Source: an uncultured Bulleidia sp.
GTDB taxonomy: Bacteria; Bacillota_I; Bacilli_A; Erysipelotrichales; Erysipelotrichaceae
DNA length: 64,000 bases
Reading direction: 5' to 3'
Assembly (NCBI GenBank): GCA_934725105.1
Contig: CAKVBD010000009.1
Span: forward strand, 1-64,000
The translations under genes and the position numbers were made by a program. The notes beneath the pieces were generated by a model. The model saw nothing but the letters and a program-made list of their open reading frames with translations, did no database searches and was not told the origin of the DNA. Of this stretch, positions 1 through 9,425 are shown one piece after another (within the stretch, counting starts at the first letter, position 1; each line of letters starts with the position of its first letter).

Positions 1-76
1 ACGTACGGTTCTTAGAGGAGTGAGTATCCCATATCTCTTGAAATACCGAAAAGAATGGGAGAAAATTTACTCATGA
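1..76 (+). CDS. 3' end of an unidentified gene (partial)
   Basis: An open frame beginning in phase at base 2 runs 24 codons to a TGA at 74-76 that overlaps the scpA ATG in an ATGA arrangement, typical of translational coupling. The visible C-terminus is basic and aromatic (it includes the motif YLLKYRKEWEKIY). The other two + frames stop early (TAG at 13-15, TGA at 21-23). I do not recognise the family. The 4-base overlap suggests it is the gene before scpA in the same operon. Confidence 0.5.
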   Translation, partial: RTVLRGVSIPYLLKYRKEWEKIYS

Positions 77-810
77 ATGAATTTAAAGTAACGATTGATA
101 CATTTGATGGTCCATTAGATCTGATGCTTCATTTAATCAAAGAAAAGCAGCTGGATCTAATGAATTTAGATATGAATGTTTTAACGGATCAATATATCGC
201 ATATTTAAATCAAATGGAAAATCTACATTTAGAAATTGCTTCCGAGTATTTAAGTGAACTAGCAACTTTGATTGAATATAAGTCTAAAAAGATGCTTCCA
301 GGAAAACATGAAGATCTTGATGACAGCTATGAAGAAGATCCAAAGGATCGTCTTGTGAAGCGATTACTTGAATATCAGCAATTTAAAGAAGCTTCAGAAG
401 ATTTGAATGCTTTGTATGAAAGCAGACAACTACAATTATCTCGTCCATTATCTGATGAAGTGGATCAATGGATGAAAGAGGATGAATCTTTGCCATATGA
501 AGGAAATCCATATGACCTGATGCGTGCAATGAAGCGTGTCATGATGCGTATGCGATTGTCCATTCCACAAGAATCTATATACACTGTCAAAGAAGTTTCT
601 ATGGAAGATAGAGAATTAAAAGTACGTGCAATGCTGGATAAGCTTCCTAAGACATTCCGCTTTGAAAATCTATTAGAAGATGTGCATGATATGCCAATGT
701 TTATCGCAACTTTTTTATCTGTTCTGGATTTAGCTAGACAGCATACATTAGCCTTTACTGTTGATGAAAATGATGTGATATGGTTTACAAGAGGAGGAAA
801 TACTGAATGA
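73..810 (+). CDS. scpA: Segregation and condensation protein A
   Basis: This is the kleisin subunit of the bacterial SMC condensin complex, which bridges the SMC heads with ScpB and helps organise and segregate the chromosome. The hallmark FDGPLDLMLHLI lies at residues 11-22, followed by the helical N-terminal domain, an acidic linker and a C-terminal winged-helix region. The 245-residue length fits the family. I chose ATG 73 over the upstream in-frame ATG at 55 because GGGAG precedes 73 and the previous reading frame ends by ATGA overlap there. It overlaps scpB by 4 bases, the common order in Bacillota. The smc gene is not in this window. Confidence 0.95.
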   Translation: MNEFKVTIDTFDGPLDLMLHLIKEKQLDLMNLDMNVLTDQYIAYLNQMENLHLEIASEYLSELATLIEYKSKKMLPGKHEDLDDSYEEDPKDRLVKRLLEYQQFKEASEDLNALYESRQLQLSRPLSDEVDQWMKEDESLPYEGNPYDLMRAMKRVMMRMRLSIPQESIYTVKEVSMEDRELKVRAMLDKLPKTFRFENLLEDVHDMPMFIATFLSVLDLARQHTLAFTVDENDVIWFTRGGNTE

Positions 811-1499
811 ATGAAGATATGAATACAACAGAAAGCAAACTTCCTCAGATTGAAGCAAATGAAACAGTGGAAGCACATGAAGAAAAGAATGTGCAGCTAA
901 GCATGGATCCTTCGATTCAAGAAGAGGAAGAAGCAAAGCTTGCACAGAAAGAAAATGATGTGAAGCTCAAAGCAATTCTGGAAGGATTGTTATTTCTAGT
1001 TGGAGATGATGGATTAACGGTTGAACAGGCAAGTAAATCCATGGATATTTCTACAATAAAAGTTGAACAGTTATTTGATACATTACAGAAGGATTATGTA
1101 GATGATTCCAGAGGCTTTGAAATTGAAAGATATGGCAGTCGCTACCGTTTCTTGTCAAAAGCATTTGTACATGAAGCAGCAAAGAAACTGTTCTCGATTG
1201 ACAAGATTTCGAAACTTTCTAATGCAGCATTAGAAACATTAGCAATCATTGCCTATAAACAGCCAATCACACGTGTAGAAATTGAAGAAATCAGAGGTGT
1301 TGGTGCGGATGTAATGATTCGTAAACTGGAAGCAAGAGGATTGATCAAAGAAGAAGGCAGAAGTGATGCTCCAGGTAGACCATTCTTGTATTCTGTAACA
1401 GATGAATTTATGGATGCATTTAAATTGCTTTCCTTAGATGAATTGCCAGATCTACCTGAATTTAATAAAGATAACAATGATGATTTGTTTCATTCATGA
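807..1499 (+). CDS. scpB: Segregation and condensation protein B
   Basis: ScpB dimerises and binds ScpA, forming the non-SMC part of the condensin complex. The core contains two winged-helix domains: the first begins near KAILEGLLFLVGDDGLT (about residue 50), and the second carries the family signature IAYKQPITRVEIEEIRGV and a GRPFLYSVT segment. There is an unusually long acidic N-terminal extension of about 45 residues rich in Glu. The start ATG overlaps the scpA stop and has a strong GAGGAGG upstream. The 230-residue length is slightly above the usual size because of the extension. Confidence 0.95.
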   Translation: MNEDMNTTESKLPQIEANETVEAHEEKNVQLSMDPSIQEEEEAKLAQKENDVKLKAILEGLLFLVGDDGLTVEQASKSMDISTIKVEQLFDTLQKDYVDDSRGFEIERYGSRYRFLSKAFVHEAAKKLFSIDKISKLSNAALETLAIIAYKQPITRVEIEEIRGVGADVMIRKLEARGLIKEEGRSDAPGRPFLYSVTDEFMDAFKLLSLDELPDLPEFNKDNNDDLFHS

Positions 1500-1507
1500 G
1501 GCGATGT

Positions 1508-2278
1508 ATGAAACAGAGACATTTGTTGCGTGTACTTCTTTGTTCGACAATGCTTGCAGGCTGTCATTCTTCTAACAGCACAGTCAAAAAAGAATCAACA
1601 TATCATTGTCGAAATATCAATTACTATGATTATACAAAACCAGTACCATATACAGAAGAAGCAATTGATGCATCGTATTATGCAAATACATTCTTTGCGG
1701 GAGATTCTAGGATGGGATCACTGTATCTGTATACGCCACTACGAGACTATGGTGCAGAAGTATGGTATTGTGAATCTATGAGTTTGTATCGTATTTATGA
1801 TATGTTAAATCCAGATATGTTTGCGCAGTTTCAAGAGAATACGCTATATTCACTTTTGACAACAACTAAAAAAAAGAATATTTATATCTGGCTGGGAATC
1901 AATGAAATACGTCTAGGTGACTGGGATGGATGGAAGAATACGTATGGAGAGGTGATTGATGATATCAGAAAGCATGATCCAGAATGTTCTATTTATCTGA
2001 TGTCCAGCTATAAACCAGAATACATATCAGATTTAACAGATGAAGAATTGAATCAGCAGTTGACACTTGCAAATGAAGCAATGGCAGCATTAGCAAGTGA
2101 GAAACATGTATATTATTACAACACAGAAGATGGTATGATTGACGAAGCAAATACGATCAAAGATGAATATGTATGGGATGGATTACATCTCAATGCAGAT
2201 GGTGCAAATGCACTTCTTGATTCAATTGCACATCATGTTGTAAAGGAGGAGACATATGTCAAAAAAATATGTGAGTAG
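1508..2278 (+). CDS. SGNH/GDSL-type hydrolase lipoprotein
   Basis: Predicted exported lipoprotein: a short basic start, a hydrophobic stretch and a lipobox ending at Cys19 (LAGC). The mature part has the SGNH blocks: GDSR at residues 65-68 in place of GDSL (nucleophile Ser67), a WLGINE block III and a DGLHLN block V supplying Asp224 and His227. Such enzymes are extracellular esterases, often deacetylating or deacylating wall polymers; the substrate here is unknown. ATG 1508 is preferred to ATG 1496 because GAGG sits 6 bases before it and it gives a cleaner signal peptide. It directly follows scpB and overlaps the next lipoprotein gene by 23 bases, so it is probably co-transcribed. Confidence 0.8.
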   Translation: MKQRHLLRVLLCSTMLAGCHSSNSTVKKESTYHCRNINYYDYTKPVPYTEEAIDASYYANTFFAGDSRMGSLYLYTPLRDYGAEVWYCESMSLYRIYDMLNPDMFAQFQENTLYSLLTTTKKKNIYIWLGINEIRLGDWDGWKNTYGEVIDDIRKHDPECSIYLMSSYKPEYISDLTDEELNQQLTLANEAMAALASEKHVYYYNTEDGMIDEANTIKDEYVWDGLHLNADGANALLDSIAHHVVKEETYVKKICE

Positions 2279-2789
2279 CTTATTATTGCTGTCACTATTA
2301 ACCGGTTGCTACTCGGATGAATATCACGAAGAATCCGTAACAATCCAAAAACCTACAACGACTGTAACTCCAGAAGCTGAACAGGTAGAAGAAGTTGAAA
2401 CTACCAGTAAAGCGTATGAAAAAGCAACAGAAATTGTTGAACAACTACAACTGCAGGATACAATGGACAAGCCGCTTGTAGAAGGGGCAATCAAAGGTCT
2501 ATTCTTCCAAGGTGATGATTCAAAATATACAGATGCTTGCGTATATTTGTCTAATATTGCTGGAAACTCCAATACCGTTGCGGTATTTCAAACAAAGAAC
2601 AGTGATGATGTGAAAGCTTCATTACAAACATATCTAGAGTCTACAGAAGCGAATGCACAGGAATATTTTGGAGAAGAAGTGAATAAAATTAAAAATGCAC
2701 TTCTTGACAGTAATGATAAATATGTTGTATTGGTAATTGCGGATGATATGGACCAGGCAAAAAATATAGTTGAGAAAATATTGAAATGA
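2256..2789 (+). CDS. DUF4358 lipoprotein (first of two)
   Basis: A 177-residue predicted lipoprotein: MSKKYV start, hydrophobic core and lipobox LLTGC (Cys18). A Thr/Glu-rich linker leads to a C-terminal domain of about 110 residues that matches the DUF4358 pattern: a VYLSN segment, then AVFQTKN, a helix, and a final hydrophobic strand KYVVLVIADD. Function is unknown; the family occurs as cell-surface lipoproteins in Bacillota. AAGGAGG lies just before the ATG inside the end of the SGNH gene. It overlaps the following paralogue by 4 bases (ATGA). Confidence 0.75.
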   Translation: MSKKYVSSLLLLSLLTGCYSDEYHEESVTIQKPTTTVTPEAEQVEEVETTSKAYEKATEIVEQLQLQDTMDKPLVEGAIKGLFFQGDDSKYTDACVYLSNIAGNSNTVAVFQTKNSDDVKASLQTYLESTEANAQEYFGEEVNKIKNALLDSNDKYVVLVIADDMDQAKNIVEKILK

Positions 2790-3262
2790 TGAAAAAATAT
2801 GTATTGGTGATTCTATCCATCGTATTACTATGTGGATGTGCAAGAAATCAGGTTTCTACAGATCAGAGTGAAATGTCTCAATCTGAAATGGAAACAATCC
2901 AGCTTGTTTCATCCTTAGGAATGAAAGATGAGCTTGTAGCTGTAAAAAATAGAATTGTCATTGGTATGGTATTTTCTGGAGATAAAGATGTAATTCAAGA
3001 TGCATCTTTGTATCGGTCATCAACAGAAGGAAATTATGATATGATTGGTGTGTTTTATCCGAATGATATGGATGCATGTCTTTCATACATTGATGAATTT
3101 CTGATTTCATTGAAAAATGAATGTAATAAAAATTATCCGGAAGAAGTATTTAAAATCAGTAATGCAATTGAAAAGCATAACGATACTAAGATCATCCTTG
3201 TGGTGAGTAGTGATATAGAAAAAGCTAGACTCGAAGTTGAAAACGTTCTTGAAAATCAATAA
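2786..3262 (+). CDS. DUF4358-like lipoprotein (second of two)
   Basis: A 158-residue lipoprotein with signal sequence and lipobox LLCGC (Cys18). The body parallels the upstream DUF4358 protein: [10 protein letters not shown] versus AIKGLFFQGD, an ASLYRSS segment in the place of VYLSN, and a terminal strand [10 protein letters not shown]. The two look like tandem duplicates that have diverged strongly. Function unknown. The start is a double ATG overlapping the previous stop, so translation is probably coupled; no strong ribosome site of its own is seen. Confidence 0.7.
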   Translation: MMKKYVLVILSIVLLCGCARNQVSTDQSEMSQSEMETIQLVSSLGMKDELVAVKNRIVIGMVFSGDKDVIQDASLYRSSTEGNYDMIGVFYPNDMDACLSYIDEFLISLKNECNKNYPEEVFKISNAIEKHNDTKIILVVSSDIEKARLEVENVLENQ

Positions 3263-3281
3263 GAAGAAAAGGAGAGGTTCT

Positions 3282-4577
3282 ATGATTGAAAGATATTCTA
3301 GAGAAGTAATGCGAAACATTTGGACGGAGCAGGCTAAATTTCAGGCTTGGCTGGATGTTGAGGTCCTCATTGACGAAGCGTGGAGTGAACTAGGAGAAAT
3401 TCCTAAAGAAGATGTTGAAAAAATCAGAAAGAATGCGAAATTTGATGTAGATCGTATTCATGAAATTGAACAGATGACACGCCACGATGTTGTTGCTTTT
3501 ACACGTTGTGTTTCTGAATCCTTAGGTGAAGAAAAGAAATGGGTACATTATGGTGTTACTTCAACAGACGTTGTAGATACTGCGTATGGACTAAGATACA
3601 AAAAAGCAAATGAAATCCTGAGACAGGATATTCTTGATTTCATGGAAATCTTGAAAGAAAATGCTTTGAAGTATAAAGATACGATCATGATGGGTAGAAC
3701 ACATGGCGTACATGCGGAAATCACTACATTTGGTATGAAGTTTGCTTTATGGTATGAAGAAATGAAGAGAAACTTAAACCGTTTTGATGAAGCTAGAAAA
3801 GATGTTGAAGCTGGCAAGATTTCTGGTGCTGTAGGTACATTCGCAAATATTCCACCATTCGTACAGGATTATGTATGTGAAAAACTAGGGATTCAATCTG
3901 CGAATATTTCTACACAGATCTTACAGAGAGATAGACATGCAAACTACTTTGCTACATTAGCATTGATTGGTTCTACAATTGAACAGATGGCTACTGAAAT
4001 CAGACATCTGCAAAGAACTGAAGTTAGAGAAGTGGAAGAACATTTCAATAAGGGTCAGAAGGGTTCTTCAGCAATGCCTCATAAGAGAAATCCTATCGGC
4101 AGTGAAAATATCTGTGGATGTGCAAGAGTATTAAGAGGATACATGGTAACTTCTTATGAAGATATTCCATTATGGCATGAAAGAGATATTTCTCATTCTT
4201 CTGCAGAAAGAATCATCGCTCCAGATGCTACGGAATTGTTAGATTACATGTTAACTCGCTTTGGTGGCATCTTGAAGAATCTAACAGTCTTCCCAGAAAA
4301 GATGAAGAAAGATATCTGGCTGACAAATGGTGTTATCTTCTCTCAGAGATTTATGTTAAAGCTCATTGAAAAGGGATGGAGCAGAGAACAGGCATATGAT
4401 ACTGTACAGCCACAGGCAATCAAGGCTTGGGAAAATGATCTCAACTTCAGAGATTTGATCACAGCTGTTCCAGAAGTACAGAAAACATTAACTCCAGAAG
4501 AAATTGAAGACTGTTTTGATCCAATGTACCACGTTAGAAATGTGGATACAATTTTCAAGAGAGTTGGTATTCTTTAA
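3282..4577 (+). CDS. purB: Adenylosuccinate lyase
   Basis: It catalyses two purine-pathway steps: SAICAR to AICAR plus fumarate, and adenylosuccinate to AMP plus fumarate. The fumarase/aspartase superfamily signature [10 protein letters not shown] lies near residue 262, with the TSTDVVDTA and GRTHGVHAE motifs upstream holding catalytic and substrate residues. The length of 431 residues is normal. The start at 3282 ([10 protein letters not shown]) has AAGGAGAGG upstream; the longer in-frame extension from 3237 lies inside the previous gene and is rejected. No other pur genes are nearby. A strong terminator follows. Confidence 0.96.
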   Translation: MIERYSREVMRNIWTEQAKFQAWLDVEVLIDEAWSELGEIPKEDVEKIRKNAKFDVDRIHEIEQMTRHDVVAFTRCVSESLGEEKKWVHYGVTSTDVVDTAYGLRYKKANEILRQDILDFMEILKENALKYKDTIMMGRTHGVHAEITTFGMKFALWYEEMKRNLNRFDEARKDVEAGKISGAVGTFANIPPFVQDYVCEKLGIQSANISTQILQRDRHANYFATLALIGSTIEQMATEIRHLQRTEVREVEEHFNKGQKGSSAMPHKRNPIGSENICGCARVLRGYMVTSYEDIPLWHERDISHSSAERIIAPDATELLDYMLTRFGGILKNLTVFPEKMKKDIWLTNGVIFSQRFMLKLIEKGWSREQAYDTVQPQAIKAWENDLNFRDLITAVPEVQKTLTPEEIEDCFDPMYHVRNVDTIFKRVGIL

Positions 4578-4582
4578 TGCAT

Positions 4583-4608
4583 AAAGCAGGTCAAGTGACC
4601 TGCTTTTT
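4583..4608 (+). terminator. Intrinsic terminator after purB
   Basis: An 11-bp perfect stem (4583-4593 with 4596-4606) over a tiny AG loop, followed by T residues. It ends the scpA-to-purB run of genes. Confidence 0.85.
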
Positions 4609-4656
4609 AGATGTTCTTTAGAAGATAAGATGTCATTTTGTAGTAAAATGGAAGAT

Positions 4657-5814
4657 ATGAAGAAATTTTTGAAAGTGTTAGTCATGATAGTATTAGTGAT
4701 ATGTATTGGAATTTTAGCGAATTTTGCCTACTGGTGGACGCAAAAAGGTGGAGAAGCCTATTATCGCTATACATATCACAAACAACATGAACCATTCACA
4801 CTTTCAAGAAAAACAAATACAGATTCTATTTATACAGACGATGTGTTTATGAATACAATGGAAAAATATATCGGTGCAGATGATAGTGTTTTAGAGGAAG
4901 TAAAAAACAATTCTTTTTGCATTCCTGGTTTAAAATCGACACGAACGCTTACAGATAATCAGGCAAATGAAATATCTATCTGTACATCTATGACACCACA
5001 AGGTGTTGTATTTTCTGAAGACTATATTTTTATTTCTGCTTACTGCTGTACAAAGCAGCACAATTCTGTGATTTATATGCTGGATAAAAATACAAAAGAA
5101 TTGATCAAAGAAATTGTATTGCCAGATAAAAGTCATGTTGGCTCTCTTGCATATGATTCATATCATCAGAATTTATGGGTATGCTGCTATGAAGAAACAA
5201 AGAAGCTTGCATTTGTCTGCGCGATATCTATCTCTGATTGTATTTCGTATGATTTTGATGCGAAGTATTTACCAGTTCGCTATACAATGCAGTATCAGAT
5301 TGATACACAGAAACGTTCTTCATTTATGAATTACTATAATGGGTCATTGTACATTGGCTATTTTGAGTCTAATATGAAAGCAGAAACAACGATTCAGGAA
5401 TTTGAAATTACTGAAGATGGTGGATTAAAAGAAACAGGAAATCTCATGAGTGATGTATATGATGATGAACCAGATGCATATGCATTACCATCTAGCTTAT
5501 TCTATATTAATGGAAACGCACAGGGAATGGCACTAGATGATATGCATATTGCGATTACGCAATCGTATGGATCAACAGATCATTCTAGATTACGACTCTT
5601 TGAAAATACAAAAGATCAGGATGGAAATGTGGATGCCAGGGATGTTAATTATGTAAGTGGAATGGATCTTCCTGTTATGGCAGAAGACTGCTATATGGAT
5701 GAAGATGGAAATCTGTATATCTGTTTTGAATCTGGCGCATATGCGTATCGCGCTAGACCATGTGATCATGTTGATCGAATCGTTTTCATTCCTAGATGTT
5801 TATTTGAAGAATAA
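4657..5814 (+). CDS. Membrane-anchored extracytoplasmic protein of unknown function
   Basis: The N-terminus (MKKFLKVLVMIVLVICIGIL) is a signal anchor or uncleaved signal peptide; there is no lipobox. The rest, about 360 residues, is rich in short beta-type segments with aromatic and Asp residues (for example VFSEDYIFISAYCC, LYIGYFES, DEDGNLYICFES), resembling a beta-propeller sensor or binding fold. I do not recognise the family. The start is uncertain: in-frame ATGs at 4630 and 4648 are possible, but 4657 gives the best signal sequence and lies exactly 7 bases after a TAAAAT box, hinting at a leaderless message. It stands alone after the purB terminator and 29 bases before tdk. Confidence 0.6.
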   Translation: MKKFLKVLVMIVLVICIGILANFAYWWTQKGGEAYYRYTYHKQHEPFTLSRKTNTDSIYTDDVFMNTMEKYIGADDSVLEEVKNNSFCIPGLKSTRTLTDNQANEISICTSMTPQGVVFSEDYIFISAYCCTKQHNSVIYMLDKNTKELIKEIVLPDKSHVGSLAYDSYHQNLWVCCYEETKKLAFVCAISISDCISYDFDAKYLPVRYTMQYQIDTQKRSSFMNYYNGSLYIGYFESNMKAETTIQEFEITEDGGLKETGNLMSDVYDDEPDAYALPSSLFYINGNAQGMALDDMHIAITQSYGSTDHSRLRLFENTKDQDGNVDARDVNYVSGMDLPVMAEDCYMDEDGNLYICFESGAYAYRARPCDHVDRIVFIPRCLFEE

Positions 5815-5843
5815 ATGTTAAAATATAAGAAGTTGAGGTAGGT

Positions 5844-6434
5844 ATGGCAAAATTATATTTTTACTATGGAGCAATGGGTTCTTCCAAAAGTGCAAATGCA
5901 ATGATGGTTGCATTTAACTATCGTGAAAGAGGCCAGAAAGTTTTACTATGTAAAACAGGCGTAGATACAAGAGATGGAGCAAGAGTCATCAAAAGCAGAA
6001 TGGGTTTAGAAAGTAAATGTGAATTGCTGGATGAAATCTGTCATTGGGAAAAAGAAAAACTTGGCTCTTATAATGTTGTGATTGTTGATGAGGCGCAATT
6101 TGCGACAAGTGAACAAATTGATTTTTTAAGTGATATTGTGGATGATCTTCATGTACCTGTCATCTGTTATGGATTGAGGGCTGATTTCCAGAATCACTTA
6201 TTTCCAGGATCGCAAAGATTGCTTGAAATCTGTGATGAAATCAATGAAGTAAAAACAATGTGCTGGTGTGGGCATAAAGCAATCTGCAATGCAAGATATA
6301 ATGCTGATGGCATTGTAAGAGAAGGTGCACAAGTCATGCTTGGTGCAAATGATGAATATATTGCTTTATGCAGAAAACACTTTAAGGAAGGGAAATTACA
6401 CCCAGATCAAGAGGTAGTTGGTTTAACGGATTAA
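5844..6434 (+). CDS. tdk: Thymidine kinase (TK1 type)
   Basis: It phosphorylates thymidine to dTMP with ATP, a cytosolic salvage step. The P-loop lies at residues 9-16 (GAMGSSKS), the Walker B/catalytic segment is DEAQF at 82-86, and probable zinc ligands are Cys140, Cys142, Cys176 and His179. The spacing of the first Cys pair is one residue shorter than the usual CxxC. The length of 196 residues is normal. A GAGGTAGG sequence sits just before the ATG. It may share a transcript with the preceding unknown gene (29-base gap, no terminator between). Confidence 0.94.
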   Translation: MAKLYFYYGAMGSSKSANAMMVAFNYRERGQKVLLCKTGVDTRDGARVIKSRMGLESKCELLDEICHWEKEKLGSYNVVIVDEAQFATSEQIDFLSDIVDDLHVPVICYGLRADFQNHLFPGSQRLLEICDEINEVKTMCWCGHKAICNARYNADGIVREGAQVMLGANDEYIALCRKHFKEGKLHPDQEVVGLTD

Positions 6435-6456
6435 ATATTTTGTATTATTTGGAGGG

Positions 6457-7077
6457 ATGATGGCAAATTTTCTTCTAATATTTTATATTGCTTCCGCATG
6501 TATTGATTCATACGCTTCAGAACATAATATGATGCGTAATTTTAAGCTTTTCTTAATGCCAGCATTAATGGCATATTTGTCATTTCATGCGAATCATGAT
6601 GTTTTACTATATATTGCTTTATTATTATCATGGGCAGGAGATGTGTATCTTGTAAATAAAACAAAAAAGAATTATCAGCTGGGATTGATCTCTTTTTTAC
6701 TTGCACATATTACATATGGTATCTATTTTATTCATCCACTGCCGTTTACAAGTTTAATGTTCTGGGTTGGTGTTTTACTGTATGGAATTGCAGTTTGTCT
6801 TTATTTGAAGCTGATTCTTCCTGTAGTACCTGCTTCGTTTAAGAAAGCTACCATTGTATATATGATTACGATTACCTTTATGAGCTTGATGGCGTATGTC
6901 AATATGATCAAGACAATGAACATCTTGTCATGGCTTGGAACGATTGTATTCTTGATTTCTGATACCCTGCTTTCTTATCAGACATATACAAAGTCTTCAC
7001 AAAGAGGTGTGATGGAGACATATAGTATTGCACAATTATTAATTGTTTTAGGAGTCATCTATGCGTCTGGAATATAA
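6457..7077 (+). CDS. YhhN family (lysoplasmalogenase-like) membrane protein
   Basis: A 206-residue polytopic membrane protein with about seven or eight hydrophobic segments. It carries the YhhN/TMEM86 motifs: LSWAGDVYL with its conserved Asp near residue 63, and GLISFLLAHITYGIYF with a conserved His. The animal relatives hydrolyse lysoplasmalogens; the bacterial substrate is unproven, so the activity is only a family inference. GGAGGG stands directly before the first of two adjacent ATGs, so ATG 6460 may be the true start. It overlaps the next gene by 17 bases. Confidence 0.78.
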   Translation: MMANFLLIFYIASACIDSYASEHNMMRNFKLFLMPALMAYLSFHANHDVLLYIALLLSWAGDVYLVNKTKKNYQLGLISFLLAHITYGIYFIHPLPFTSLMFWVGVLLYGIAVCLYLKLILPVVPASFKKATIVYMITITFMSLMAYVNMIKTMNILSWLGTIVFLISDTLLSYQTYTKSSQRGVMETYSIAQLLIVLGVIYASGI

Positions 7078-7513
7078 ACACGCAGATAAGAATGACATTG
7101 CATCTATCTTTGCCTTGCAGAAAAGAAATGTACTGCTTTACGAAGATCAGACAGTTGTTGATCTAAGAGAAGTTCTGCAACAGATACAGAATTATCTGCA
7201 GGCAAATATTGATTCGTATACAAAGATTGTTTGTGAAGATAATGTTGTTGGGTATTATCGATGCAAAGAAAGCTATGATTTTTCATATGACCTTTCTTTT
7301 CTGTATATTCTTCATGAATATCGAAAACAGGGGATTGGAACAAAGGTTTTAGAACATATCAAAGAAAGCTGTGAGGATCCACTTCAAATCATGATTTATC
7401 TCAAACAGGTAGAAATCTATGATTTCCTTATGAAAAGAGGATTTGTTGTACAAAGCCAGATTTCACGTTCAAAAATTAGTCTTAAATATGATAAAAAAAA
7501 TAAGATCGGCTGA
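7061..7513 (+). CDS. GNAT family N-acetyltransferase
   Basis: A 150-residue protein with the GNAT acetyl-CoA-binding motif A RKQGIGTKVL (about residues 87-96), preceded by a beta strand LSFLYILHEY and followed by a KRGFVV segment near the C-terminus, as in typical acyltransferases. The substrate cannot be deduced. TTAGGAGT is a good ribosome site within the end of the YhhN gene. The last codons form the left arm of a bidirectional terminator shared with the convergent DUF1846 gene. Confidence 0.8.
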   Translation: MRLEYKHADKNDIASIFALQKRNVLLYEDQTVVDLREVLQQIQNYLQANIDSYTKIVCEDNVVGYYRCKESYDFSYDLSFLYILHEYRKQGIGTKVLEHIKESCEDPLQIMIYLKQVEIYDFLMKRGFVVQSQISRSKISLKYDKKNKIG

Positions 7514-7524
7514 TCTTATTTTTT
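7495..7524. terminator. Bidirectional terminator between GNAT and DUF1846 genes
   Basis: TAAGATC (7501-7507) pairs with GATCTTA (7512-7518), flanked by an A-run on the left and a T-run on the right. It overlaps the 3' ends of both convergent genes and can stop transcription from either side. Confidence 0.85.
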
Positions 7525-9003
7525 GTGGTATAGACGTTTTTGAGAATATTCAGGATCAAACGTTACATTGACACCTAATCTTCTGAAGATATCTGCATCT
7601 TCTAAAGGTAATACAACTGTAGAATGTGCTTCTGATCCTTTGAGTTCACTTAAATGTTCCATTGCCTGAGAAACAAGAGGATTTGTTTTTTCTTTCATTG
7701 CCAAGGCAATCAATACTTCATCAGAGTGAAGTCTTGGATTGCGATTGCCTAAGTTTTCTACTTTTAATTTCTGAATCAATGAAACGGATTCATGATCAAT
7801 CAAATCAGTTTCCTGGTCGATATTGGATAGTGCCTTGATTGCATTAACGATACAGGAAGCACTTGGTCCAAATAAATCACTCGTTTTTCCAGTAACAAAT
7901 TTTCCATCTGGCAACTGTAATGCCATTGCTGGAGAATGTGTTTCATTTGCTTTGTTTCTAGCTCTTAAAACAACATCTCTATCATTGACTGTAATACCAC
8001 ATTCATTCATCAATACTTCAATTTTCTGAACAGAAGATTCTGGCAGTTTATTCTGCTTGTATTGATAAAGTGTCTGATAGTAGCGACGAATGATTTCCTG
8101 CTGAGATGCTTCCTTTGCGGCATCCTCATCTGAGATACAGAATCCAATCATATTGACACCCATATCTGTAGGAGACTTGTATGGAGAATCCTTCATGATT
8201 TTTTTGATGATACGATTTAGTACTGGGAAGATTTCAATATCTCGATTGTAGTTAACTGCTGTTTTTCCATATGCTTCTAAATGGAATGGATCAATCATAT
8301 TAATATCATCTAGATCGCAAGTTGCTGCTTCATACGCAAGATTGACTGGATGATGTAATGATAGATTCCAGACAGGGAAACTTTCAAACTTTGCATAGCC
8401 ACTATGGATGCCATTAGCAGCATCGTGATAGAGCTGTGAAATACAAGTTGCCATTTTACCTGAACCAGGTCCAGGTGCAGTTACAACAACGAGATCCTTT
8501 GTTGTTGGAATGTACTGATTCTTGCCAAGTCCTTCACTGGATACAATAAAATCTACATCTGTTGGATATCCTTTGATTGGATAGTGCAGGTAAGATTGAA
8601 TTCCTGAATTTCTTAATGCATTTCTAAATGCATCCACACCATTCTGATGTGCATATTGTGTAATGACTACACTGCCAACGTAGAGACCTAATTCCTTGAA
8701 TGCATCAATCAGACGGAATACTTCCTGATCATAAGAGATGCCTAGATCGCCACGTGCTTTTGAATTTTCTATGTTATTTGCATTGATACAGATGATAATT
8801 TCAACCTGTTCTTTGAGCTCTAATAAGAGCTTGATTTTATTATTTGGATCATATCCCGGTAATACTCTGGATGCATGGTAGTCCTGGAACATCTTGCCTC
8901 CAAATTCCATATATAATTTACCGTTGAACATTCGAATTCTCTCAAGAATTTTATCTCGCTGCATTGAAAGATATTTTTCTGAGTCAAAAGCTTTTTTTAT
9001 CAT
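7516..9003 (-). CDS. DUF1846 family protein
   Basis: A cytosolic protein of 495 residues, the normal size for DUF1846, a family of unknown biochemical function common in Bacillota. Recognisable segments are [17 protein letters not shown] at the start, [20 protein letters not shown], and a glycine-rich loop [12 protein letters not shown] at about residues 176-187 that looks like a nucleotide-binding P-loop. The region [20 protein letters not shown] is also typical of the family. The start has GCGAGGT upstream on the minus strand, and a TATAAT-like -10 box lies at 9025-9030. It is a single-gene unit. Confidence 0.9.
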   Translation of the reverse strand: MIKKAFDSEKYLSMQRDKILERIRMFNGKLYMEFGGKMFQDYHASRVLPGYDPNNKIKLLLELKEQVEIIICINANNIENSKARGDLGISYDQEVFRLIDAFKELGLYVGSVVITQYAHQNGVDAFRNALRNSGIQSYLHYPIKGYPTDVDFIVSSEGLGKNQYIPTTKDLVVVTAPGPGSGKMATCISQLYHDAANGIHSGYAKFESFPVWNLSLHHPVNLAYEAATCDLDDINMIDPFHLEAYGKTAVNYNRDIEIFPVLNRIIKKIMKDSPYKSPTDMGVNMIGFCISDEDAAKEASQQEIIRRYYQTLYQYKQNKLPESSVQKIEVLMNECGITVNDRDVVLRARNKANETHSPAMALQLPDGKFVTGKTSDLFGPSASCIVNAIKALSNIDQETDLIDHESVSLIQKLKVENLGNRNPRLHSDEVLIALAMKEKTNPLVSQAMEHLSELKGSEAHSTVVLPLEDADIFRRLGVNVTFDPEYSQKRLYHKK

Positions 9004-9024
9004 GATTTTACCTCGCCCCTAAAG

Positions 9025-9030
9025 ATTATA
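9025..9030 (-). promoter_or_regulatory. Probable -10 box for the DUF1846 gene
   Basis: On the minus strand the sequence reads TATAAT, 22 bases before the start codon and upstream of the GCGAGGT ribosome site. The -35 region is weak (TTAAAA at 16 bases). Confidence 0.45.
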
Positions 9031-9121
9031 AAGGAAGTTGCTCATTTTTTAATAAGAAATTTCAATTTTTTTAGGGAGATTTGCTTTTTTTCGTGAATAT
9101 ATATTTTAGGAGGACAACTAT

Positions 9122-9424
9122 ATGAGAAAAATAGCAGTAGAAGTTGAGCAGCTGGAATCCTGTGCTGCTCGCATGGAAGAAAAAAATCAGGATTATCTGC
9201 ATCATTGTGATTTGTTATTTCAATCGGTAGAAACAATGTCGAATGCATGGAATGGGGAAGATAATCGAGCATTTACATCGCAGATTGCTTCCTATGAGTC
9301 TAACTTCAGACAGCTTCATCTTCTAGCATCACAATACATTGATTTCTTAAGAAACAGTGCACGTTCGTATCGTAATACACAGCAGGAATTAACAAGCATG
9401 GTCAACGCATTAGGAGGAAAGTAA
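9122..9424 (+). CDS. WXG100 family protein (T7SS substrate/component)
   Basis: A 100-residue all-helical protein with the central W-x-G turn (AWNGED, Trp near residue 42) that defines the WXG100/EsxA-like family. These small proteins form helical-hairpin dimers and are exported by, or required for, type VII secretion. AGGAGG at 9108-9113 stands 8 bases before the ATG. It is the first gene of a five-gene locus leading to an EssC-type ATPase, which supports the assignment. Confidence 0.88.
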   Translation: MRKIAVEVEQLESCAARMEEKNQDYLHHCDLLFQSVETMSNAWNGEDNRAFTSQIASYESNFRQLHLLASQYIDFLRNSARSYRNTQQELTSMVNALGGK

Positions 9425-9425
9425 C

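Noticed and set aside
3237..3281. Upstream extension of purB
   Set aside because: It lies within the preceding gene and the ribosome site AAGGAGAGG points to 3282.
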